Assembly: GCA_964484205.1 (NCBI GenBank) | Contig: CAZAEZ010000002.1 | Span: forward strand, 230,093 to 294,092 | Direction of reading: 5' to 3' | DNA: 64,000 bases | Source: M3007 sp964484205 | GTDB taxonomy: Bacteria; Bacteroidota; Bacteroidia; Chitinophagales; Saprospiraceae | In this document: positions 8,747-15,030 of the stretch, in pieces | Numbering within the stretch: the first letter of the stretch is position 1 | Layout of the letters: the number at the start of each line of letters is the position of its first letter | The notes under the pieces: model-generated | The model's input: only the letters and a program-made list of their open reading frames with translations | The model's database searches: none | What the model was told of the DNA's origin: nothing | Position numbers and translations under genes: made by a program

Positions 8747-10707
8747 TGGAAGCGTTTTAATTTGTACTGAACAATAGCAACGCCCGCTTCTTCCACCGTT
8801 TTGTGGCACTTGGCGCAGGCGACGCCGGCGTGTTTCCCATCCAGCTTGAAGGCGGTTTTATTGTGGTTGAATTTTTTGATGGCCCAGCTGTCGAATGCAT
8901 GGCAGCGCAAACAATCCGTCTGACCGTTTTGGTCAAATTGCGCGCCGTGCACATTGTCGTGGCAGGCGGCGCAGCTGCTCGGCGTGCCGGCAAATTGCTG
9001 AAAACGCTCGGGCAGTTTGCCGTCGTCGTCTTTGCCGTGGCAAGCCATGCAGGCCTGTTTGGCGTGCGCACCCTGTAATTTGAACGCCGTTTGCTTGTGA
9101 TCGAAGTGGTTTTCCGCCCAACTGGCGGTCACGTGGCAACGCTTGCAGTCCTGACCGGGATAGTATTTTTTATCTAAAAAACCTTCGTGCACGTCGGTGT
9201 GGCAGTCGGCACAGGTTTCGCCGATGTTCCGGAACTGCCATTTTTTTTCGGTGTCGGGCTTGTGGCAGGCAAAACAGGGGGTGGCGGCATGCCCGCCGTC
9301 GAGGGGGAATTTTGCCTTGGCATGGTCGTCAATGCCGAATTGGCTGGTTTCAAACCCCGCTTCGGTGTGGCATTCGCGGCAATCGGGACTAATGCCCAGG
9401 ATGGAAGCCATCTGCCCTTCGTGGTAGTCGGTGTGGCAATCGGCGCAGAAATAGTAGCGCACAGGTTTGGTAAAGCTGCCCGACGTGTGGCATTGTTTGC
9501 AACCGACCGTTTGGTGTTTGCCCACCAGGTCAAAACCCGTGCGGGCGTGGTTGAAATTTTTCAGCGTGCCCGACACCCGAAATGAACGCTCGTCGTGGCA
9601 CTCGGCGCAGTTGGTCCCGAATTTCCGGTCGTGCACATCCTGGTGGCATTGGACGCAATCAGTGGTCCGTGTGCCCAGCCGGTCCTGGAAAATTGTGGTG
9701 GCGGTGGCGCGCATGCTATGGCATCCGGCGCAGTCGACCTGCCCGTGTTTGCCTTTCAGGGGGAAATGGGTTTCGCTGTGATCGAAATTTTTCAACCCGG
9801 CGGTCGAAAGGAAGGATTGCTCCGTATGGCATTGCTTGCAGTTGGCGCCGAGGTTGGAGTTGTGCGGATCGCTGTGGCAACTGTTGCAATTGTCAAAGGC
9901 CAGGCCGGTAAATTGTTTGAAAACCTTGCCGTTGCGGACCTCGTCTTTGTGGCAGGACTTGCAATTCACCAGCTTGTGCTGGCCCCGCAGGGGGAAATCG
10001 GATTTGCCGTGATCAAACTTCGACGCTGGTGCAAATGCTGTGGTGGTGTGGCATTTTGAGCAATCGCTGGAGAGCGTTTTCTGGTGGTAGTCTTCGTGGC
10101 AGGCAATGCAATCGGTGCTGAGTCCCAGGTAGGTGTCGGGCCGTTTTTTGAGTTCCCGGTCGTCCACAAAATCGGGCTTGTGGCATTGCCGGCAATCGAT
10201 GCGCTGGTGCGCACCGGTCAGTTTAAAACCCGCCAGGTCGTGGTTGAATTTGTTTTTGTCAAACCGCACCATATCGAAATTGCGGCCGTGGTGGTCGCTG
10301 TGGCAGGCGGTGCAATCTTTCCCTTTGATCTCCCGCGAGGCGTGGAAGCCGGCGCGTTTGTCGACCCTGGATTTTATTTCTTTATGGCAATCGAGGCATT
10401 TCGCGTTCGACACCTTGTCGCCCAGTACGTGGCATTTGGTGCAGTTGGACAGGCCCTCCAAATGGGCGTGCGCTTTCGACAACTCGCCCGGTGACAATTG
10501 GGCCTTGGCAACACCGGAAAACAAGGCCAGGAAAAGCGCGGAGATTGCAGCAATACGCTGAAAGGAAAAAGAGGAAAGGATCGGCAGTGGGCCGTGCGGG
10601 TTCTTTTGTTTTGCCTTTTTTAAGGAGAAAAACCGGAGATCGGGACGTATCAGCGCGGCGCAAAACAAAAGAACAAAGGAGCAAATAACCAGTTGTTCAG
10701 AAAGCAT
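8725..10707 (-). CDS. Secreted multiheme cytochrome c, 23 CxxCH motifs
   Basis: A 660-residue protein with 23 CxxCH motifs, the last (CIDCHL) at the very C-terminus. The repeat unit is F-D/N-H-x(3)-T-x-F-x-L-x-G-x-H-x(4)-C-x-x-CH, the same design as the 19-heme neighbour. Export seems to be driven by a hydrophobic segment ending FSGVAKAQ near residue 70. It is preceded by an extra hydrophobic stretch (residues 5-20), so the true start may be internal and non-ATG. First gene of the three-gene minus-strand operon. Together the two cytochromes could carry 42 hemes. No oxidase or reductase active-site domain is visible, so a wire-like role is inferred. Confidence 0.9.
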   Translation of the reverse strand: MLSEQLVICSFVLLFCAALIRPDLRFFSLKKAKQKNPHGPLPILSSFSFQRIAAISALFLALFSGVAKAQLSPGELSKAHAHLEGLSNCTKCHVLGDKVSNAKCLDCHKEIKSRVDKRAGFHASREIKGKDCTACHSDHHGRNFDMVRFDKNKFNHDLAGFKLTGAHQRIDCRQCHKPDFVDDRELKKRPDTYLGLSTDCIACHEDYHQKTLSSDCSKCHTTTAFAPASKFDHGKSDFPLRGQHKLVNCKSCHKDEVRNGKVFKQFTGLAFDNCNSCHSDPHNSNLGANCKQCHTEQSFLSTAGLKNFDHSETHFPLKGKHGQVDCAGCHSMRATATTIFQDRLGTRTTDCVQCHQDVHDRKFGTNCAECHDERSFRVSGTLKNFNHARTGFDLVGKHQTVGCKQCHTSGSFTKPVRYYFCADCHTDYHEGQMASILGISPDCRECHTEAGFETSQFGIDDHAKAKFPLDGGHAATPCFACHKPDTEKKWQFRNIGETCADCHTDVHEGFLDKKYYPGQDCKRCHVTASWAENHFDHKQTAFKLQGAHAKQACMACHGKDDDGKLPERFQQFAGTPSSCAACHDNVHGAQFDQNGQTDCLRCHAFDSWAIKKFNHNKTAFKLDGKHAGVACAKCHKTVEEAGVAIVQYKLKRFQCIDCHL

Positions 10708-10963
10708 GGGTACGGATTAAAAAATTCGATCGGTGGCCAAAGGTAAACCGAATGCGCCTGTCTGAACCATGACTTTTATCACGCCTGACGCTAAGTTTGC
10801 GGGCGTTAAATCAACTGCGTCAGCAAGGCGGTTTTGTCTGCCTCCGGCCGGGATGCGTACTGTACGGCTGCTGCAAACGGGATGTTGTTCCGGGTAATTT
10901 TTTTAACAGTCCTGCTTCCGGCAAACGATGCGATAAAATTATTAAATCCCAACAGTGATCAAT

Positions 10964-11144
10964 CCAGATGTCTCCCTTCGGTCGACATGACAGTTGTTTA
11001 CACTAAAAACTAAATTTTATCGGATTTCTCGCTACGCTCGAAATTGCGGCAGTGCGCAGGTGAAATTTCGAGCGTAGCGAGAAAGCTGATAAGTTGTATG
11101 CTTCTTCAAGAAAGTTGTCATGTCGACCGAAGGGAGACATCTGG
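10964..11144. repeat. MITE-like element with nested inverted repeats
   Basis: A 181-bp element whose 29-bp ends are perfect inverted repeats (10964-10992 and 11116-11144, core TCTCCCTTCGGTCGACATGA). A second 21-bp inverted pair lies inside (11025-11045 and 11064-11084, core TTTCTCGCTACGCTCGAAA). It encodes nothing. The rest of the 568-bp gap (10708-10963 and 11145-11275) shows no gene that I can support; the promoters of the divergent flanking genes should lie there. Confidence 0.85.
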
Positions 11145-11275
11145 GTAGACCGCAAATTGATTTTTTTAAAAAAATTGTCCCGCATTGTCCGAAACCGGTC
11201 CGCCCGTTCGTCTACGGTTTGTGTTTATTTTTGAAACACGCTAAAAACACTTTTTTCACTAAAAAATTTAAGGTA

Positions 11276-11629
11276 ATGGACAAGTACATGATGATCTTCC
11301 GCAACACTCCGCAAAGTGAAGAGGCGTACGCCCAAATGTCGCCCGAGGAAATGCAGGCTTCGCTCGAAAAATGGAACAGCTGGATCGGCGGTATTGCCGC
11401 GCAAGGCAAGCTGGTGGGCTCGGACGCGCTGGAAGGCGGCGGAAAAATTGTCAGCGGCGCAAAAAAAGCCGTAACCGACGGCCCCTACGTCGAAAGCAAG
11501 GAACTGGTGAGCGGCTACCTGATCATGCAGGCCGCCAGCGAAGCCGAGGCGCTGGAAAATTCCAAAGGTTGCCCGATCTTTGAGATCGACGGCTCCGTGG
11601 AAGTGCGCAAACTCATGGTGTTTGAGTAA
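11276..11629 (+). CDS. YCII/DGPF-domain protein, partner of the ECF sigma factor
   Basis: A 117-residue single-domain protein of the YCII-related (DGPF) family, with the hallmark segment VTDGPYVESKELVSGYLIM. I chose the ATG at 11276; upstream codons run into the MITE-like element. It ends 5 bp before an ECF sigma factor of the group regularly paired with DGPF proteins (ECF42), so the pair is one transcription unit. The biochemical role of DGPF proteins in this pairing is not established; they are not typical membrane anti-sigma factors. Confidence 0.88.
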   Translation: MDKYMMIFRNTPQSEEAYAQMSPEEMQASLEKWNSWIGGIAAQGKLVGSDALEGGGKIVSGAKKAVTDGPYVESKELVSGYLIMQAASEAEALENSKGCPIFEIDGSVEVRKLMVFE

Positions 11630-11634
11630 AAACA

Positions 11635-12963
11635 ATGTTGGAATCTACAAACGTACATGTATCGGTGGAGCATCTTTTCCGGCACGAGTCGGGGAAGATG
11701 CTCGCCGTTTTAGTCAAACTCTTCGGCTTGCCGCAGGTGGGCGTGGCGGAAGATATTGTGCAGGAAACCCTGCTCGCCGCCCTCGAAACCTGGAAACTGC
11801 GCGGCATGCCCGACCAGCCGCGCGCCTGGCTCTACCGCACCGCCAAAAACAAAACCATCGACTTCCTGCGCCGCGAGCGGAATTTCCAGGCCAACATTGC
11901 CCCCAACCTGCACGAATCCGCCGCCCAACACACGGCCCCCGGTAGCTGGCTCGACAACTTTTTCCTCGATACCGAAATCGAAGACGCCCAGCTGCGCATG
12001 ATGTTCGCCTGCTGCCACCCCGCTATCCCCGCCGAAGCCCAACTGGTGCTGATGCTGCGCACCCTGTGTGGCCTGAGTATTCGCGAGATCGCCGCCGCTT
12101 TTTTGCAGCCTGAAGAAACCATGGCCAAACGGCTGTACCGTGCCAAGGAAAAGATACGCCAGGAAAACCTGACGCTCGACGTGCCCGCCGGCGCCGAACT
12201 TGCGCCCCGGCTCGACGCCGTGTTGCAGGCCATTTACCTGCTGTTCAACGAGGGCTACAAATCGGCTTCCGAAGCGTCTGTGATCCGCCGCGAGCTCTGC
12301 GAGGAAGCCCTGCGGCTGGCCGATCTGCTCGTCCGCCACCCGGCCGGACAATTGCCCAAAACCCACGCGCAAGGGCGACCGCAAGGGCGACCGCAAGGGT
12401 CGCCCCTACAATTGCCCAAAACCCACGCGCTCCTGGCCCTGATGTGTTTCCAGGCCTCGCGTTTCGATGCCCGCCTGGACGAAGACGGCGCGATCATTTT
12501 GTTGGAAAACCAGGACCGCAGCCGATGGAACCAGGGGCTGATCACTGCCGGTTATGCCCACCTGCGCCAATCGTTTCAGGGCAATGAAATCACCGAATAC
12601 CACCTGGAAGCGGCCATCGCTTCCTACCATGCCTCTGCGCCCGGTTTTGACCAAACGAACTGGAAAAGTATTTTTTACTGCTACGATTTGTTGCTGAAAA
12701 TCAATGCCTCGCCCTTCGTGGCCCTCAACCGGGCCATTGCGCTGGGTTATGCCGACGGGCCGCAGGCGGGCATTTCGGCGCTGCAAAGCATTTCGGAACT
12801 GGAGCAGCATTATTTGTACCATGCCGCCTTGGGCGATTTTTTTGTAAAACTCGGTGATACTGCGGCGGCGCGCCAGGCGTTTGAAACAGCAATCAAATTG
12901 GCGCAGTTGCCGGCTGAGCGGCGGGTGCTGGAATTAAAACTGGCTGCGTTGAAACCTTCCTGA
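11635..12963 (+). CDS. ECF42-type RNA polymerase sigma factor
   Basis: A 442-residue sigma factor. Region 2 is visible near residues 38-80 (AEDIVQETLLAALETWKLRG). Region 4 carries LSIREIAAAF and the recognition helix (residues about 145-180). A long C-terminal TPR-like extension (about 200-440) replaces a separate anti-sigma factor, as in ECF42 proteins. The DGPF gene sits 5 bp upstream, the usual neighbour. A 60-bp in-frame insertion near residues 238-265 adds QGRPQGRPQGSP and duplicates QLPKTHA. It lies in the extension, between helices, so it may be tolerated. The signal sensed and the target promoters are unknown. Confidence 0.9.
   Translation: MLESTNVHVSVEHLFRHESGKMLAVLVKLFGLPQVGVAEDIVQETLLAALETWKLRGMPDQPRAWLYRTAKNKTIDFLRRERNFQANIAPNLHESAAQHTAPGSWLDNFFLDTEIEDAQLRMMFACCHPAIPAEAQLVLMLRTLCGLSIREIAAAFLQPEETMAKRLYRAKEKIRQENLTLDVPAGAELAPRLDAVLQAIYLLFNEGYKSASEASVIRRELCEEALRLADLLVRHPAGQLPKTHAQGRPQGRPQGSPLQLPKTHALLALMCFQASRFDARLDEDGAIILLENQDRSRWNQGLITAGYAHLRQSFQGNEITEYHLEAAIASYHASAPGFDQTNWKSIFYCYDLLLKINASPFVALNRAIALGYADGPQAGISALQSISELEQHYLYHAALGDFFVKLGDTAAARQAFETAIKLAQLPAERRVLELKLAALKPS
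12348..12429. repeat. 60-bp in-frame insertion bounded by a 22-bp direct repeat
   Basis: A 22-bp sequence beginning ACAATTGCCCAAAACCCACG occurs at 12348-12369 and again at 12408-12429. Between the copies lie tandem GCAAGGGCGACC units ending in a GGGCGACC-GCAAG-GGTCGCCC hairpin. The spacing is exactly 60 bp, so the sigma factor frame is kept. This looks like a palindromic element insertion with target duplication. The same hairpin core occurs in the caspase-like genes. Confidence 0.85.
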
Positions 12964-12985
12964 ACCACATAAATGCCCCTGACTT

Positions 12986-13771
12986 ATGAAAATTCTCGCT
13001 GTTGTTTCCCTCCTGTTTTTTGCCACACAGGCCTTTGCCGATCTGGGCGGTTGCGTGGTGTACAAGGCCAAATATGTGATGAAAAACGGCCAGTCGGTTA
13101 CGGGCTATTTGCCCCTGTGGTCTTACGAGGATTATTCCTATCTGGACGAGCACAGCCAAAGCAATGCTTATTGCAGCGACAAGGCATTTCAACAACTACT
13201 CAACCGCGTTTTTTACCAGGAGCAGAAGAAACTCGAATTCGGTCTTTTTGAAAAACTGGATTTGGTGCAATTCAGCCAGGCTGCCAACCGGAACCATTCT
13301 ATTATACACAGCTATGCTTTTACGGATTCCGGTTCTATCCGGACCCTGCACCTGGATAGCATCCGATACACGGTTTTTTTACAAGCCAAAAACGCGGAAT
13401 GGGATTATCCGGAAGTCGGTATTCAGGTTTTGGATGTGAAAACGGCCAACATGATGCGGGAACAAAAGGTGGTAAACCAGGCCGGCCTTTCCCACCCGTC
13501 TATGCCGGAGCGGCCGGGCTCGAACTATGAACACTATTTTGATCAGTACGATGTGCTGAATTACAACAAAAACATTTCCCAGGCGGCGCTCGAGGCTAAA
13601 CTGGCGGCGCTTTCGAAAACGTTTTACGCTCCGGAATTGCGGTATATCCAATCCAAAGGCGCCATGAGCGCGAAGCAGTTTGAAGTGGAAAAACAGCGCG
13701 TGGTGTTGCCGATTATTTTGAAATTGCGGGCGGAGGGGATTATTCTGATCCAACGGTATATGACTTGTTGA
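12986..13771 (+). CDS. Exported protein of unknown function
   Basis: A 261-residue protein with a clear signal peptide (MKILAVVSLLFFATQAFA) and no family that I recognise. The body is mixed charged/aromatic, without membrane segments or obvious repeats. Cysteines occur at GGCVVYK, in AYCSDK and at the C-terminal residue. It follows the ECF sigma factor by 22 bp on the same strand and may be cotranscribed, but codon use gives no further clue. It ends just before a palindrome and is convergent with the toxin-antitoxin pair. Confidence 0.75.
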   Translation: MKILAVVSLLFFATQAFADLGGCVVYKAKYVMKNGQSVTGYLPLWSYEDYSYLDEHSQSNAYCSDKAFQQLLNRVFYQEQKKLEFGLFEKLDLVQFSQAANRNHSIIHSYAFTDSGSIRTLHLDSIRYTVFLQAKNAEWDYPEVGIQVLDVKTANMMREQKVVNQAGLSHPSMPERPGSNYEHYFDQYDVLNYNKNISQAALEAKLAALSKTFYAPELRYIQSKGAMSAKQFEVEKQRVVLPIILKLRAEGIILIQRYMTC

Positions 13772-13776
13772 GAATG

Positions 13777-13804
13777 TCGGCAGGGGTTTCGAAACCCCTG
13801 CCGA
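13777..13804. terminator. Palindrome between convergent genes, probable bidirectional terminator
   Basis: TCGGCAGGGGTTTC and GAAACCCCTGCCGA form a perfect palindrome between the stop codons at 13771 and 13807. It is also a member of the dispersed GTCGGCAGGGTTT repeat family found at 5583 and 24374. Confidence 0.65.
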
Positions 13805-13806
13805 GG

Positions 13807-14220
13807 TTATAATTTGACATACGCCTCAGCACTCATTACCGGCAAATCGGAATCGATAAAATCTTTCGGATTCCGGGTAATGATGACACTTGCCGAGTTG
13901 TTGAGCGCGGTAAAATACTGGAAGGCATCTTCAAAATCCCTGATGTCGGAAACCAGCGCCAGATCGATTTCCTTGCCGCTACTGGTGCAGACCGTACTGA
14001 TTGTTCGAATACCCATCAAGGCTTGCTTTGCTTTTTCCCGGCCCAGTTGCTTTCGCAAAATATATTCAGTGGAAATATAACTCATCGTGCTGATCAGGAG
14101 CTCGATCTCGTTTTGTTCGGCTTTCAGGAACAAAGCCTCGGCATACTGGAAATAGGGTTCGCGCCGACCCAGCCAATCCAGGATAATATTGGTATCTGCA
14201 AAAACGACCTCTTTTTTCAT
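13807..14220 (-). CDS. PIN-domain toxin, VapC-like
   Basis: A 137-residue PIN-domain protein, presumably a Mg-dependent ribonuclease toxin. Acidic active-site candidates are D9 (FADTNIILD), D95/D98 (DFEDAFQY) and the ITRNPKDF segment near D120. Length and order match VapC-type toxins of the COG2405/PIN_3 kind. The start codon overlaps the end of the upstream antitoxin gene by 4 bp, the classic coupled arrangement. Targets cannot be read from the sequence. Confidence 0.88.
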   Translation of the reverse strand: MKKEVVFADTNIILDWLGRREPYFQYAEALFLKAEQNEIELLISTMSYISTEYILRKQLGREKAKQALMGIRTISTVCTSSGKEIDLALVSDIRDFEDAFQYFTALNNSASVIITRNPKDFIDSDLPVMSAEAYVKL

Positions 14221-14480
14221 TGGTATTTCGTTTCGAGGTAGTTCGCGTGGTCTTCCCGGTAGTCGGTGTCTTCCAGTTTGATTATTCCGCTTAATTCCTG
14301 CACGATACTGCCTTTTCGGGGAGTTTTTGGACTGCGTTCAGCGCTGTCCGAGTAGTCGGAAACCAGTTTAAGAAAGAAGTTTTCCACCAGGGAGGAGAGG
14401 CTCACGTTGTGGTTCCTGGCGTAGTTTTTGGCGCGCTCGATGATCTCTTTGTCGAGGCTTAGGGTTAGCTTGGTATCCAT
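14217..14480 (-). CDS. DUF6364-like antitoxin
   Basis: An 87-residue protein beginning MDTKLTLSLDKEIIERAKNY, a ribbon-helix-helix-like segment as in DUF6364 antitoxins of Bacteroidota. An acidic, flexible C-terminus (about 50-87) could wrap the toxin. It overlaps the PIN toxin start by 4 bp. Autoregulation of the pair is expected from the family but no operator is obvious. Confidence 0.85.
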   Translation of the reverse strand: MDTKLTLSLDKEIIERAKNYARNHNVSLSSLVENFFLKLVSDYSDSAERSPKTPRKGSIVQELSGIIKLEDTDYREDHANYLETKYQ

Positions 14481-14655
14481 GACGGTCTGTTTTTACGTAC
14501 AAAAATATGGTTTTTATACGTATTCTTCAAGGGCCTTCCACACCGTTTCTTTTTTGGTGCCGCCTTTTGGCCGACCCTCAAAAAACCAGAAAAGTTAAAT
14601 GCCTGGAATGCATGGGGAAGTGGAAAGCCCCAAAGTCGTAGTGCGAGCGGTGGTA

Positions 14656-14760
14656 AATCCTGCCTTAGCCGGACCGTATGTTAGAAGTAAAAAACGAAGG
14701 GGTCGCTCGAAGCGACCCCTTCGTTGCAATCCTGCCTTAGCCGGACCATGTTTTAGAAGT
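14656..14760. repeat. Direct repeats flanking a 15-bp hairpin
   Basis: AATCCTGCCTTAGCCGGACC occurs at 14656-14675 and 14728-14747, each followed by a TTAGAAGT-containing tail. Between them is a perfect hairpin, AACGAAGGGGTCGCT (14693-14707) and AGCGACCCCTTCGTT (14711-14725). It lies in the 550-bp gap between the antitoxin gene and the permease gene. No coding potential is evident; it is a palindromic element or a small structured RNA. Confidence 0.75.
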
Positions 14761-14963
14761 CCTAAAAGTAATAATATGAATTGGGAATCAGGTACTTGCG
14801 GCGAAAAAACCTTCGCAAAATCCGGGCGAAAAAGGTTAAGTCTTTGTTAAAAAACGGCGGTTTTTCGGGCTGAAACGGTCGTTTTGCGGCGGCTTTCGCA
14901 AATTTAGATTTTTGGTTTTCAGTGGTTTATGCCTGGAAATTGGCGTTGGCAGCATAAATTTTC

Positions 14964-15022
14964 ACCACGGCGGCATGGAGCACGCCGCGCATTAAACTCC
15001 GTGCCCTCCGTGTCTCCGTGGT
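14964..15022. repeat. CTCCGTGCCCTCCGTG dispersed repeat behind the permease gene
   Basis: CCACGGCGGCATGGAGCACG and CTCCGTGCCCTCCGTGTCTC form an imperfect inverted repeat 8 bp past the permease stop codon. Similar sequence lies near 17649-17685 and 23757-23788. It may act as a terminator. Confidence 0.6.
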
Positions 15023-15030
15023 AAAAAATC

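Noticed and set aside
11120..11275. Extended N-terminus of the DGPF protein
   Set aside because: These codons lie in the MITE-like element and an AT-rich leader; the family starts at MDKYMMIFRN.
14693..14725. Structured stem as a tRNA or part of one
   Set aside because: A simple 15-bp hairpin; no cloverleaf, T-loop or acceptor stem.
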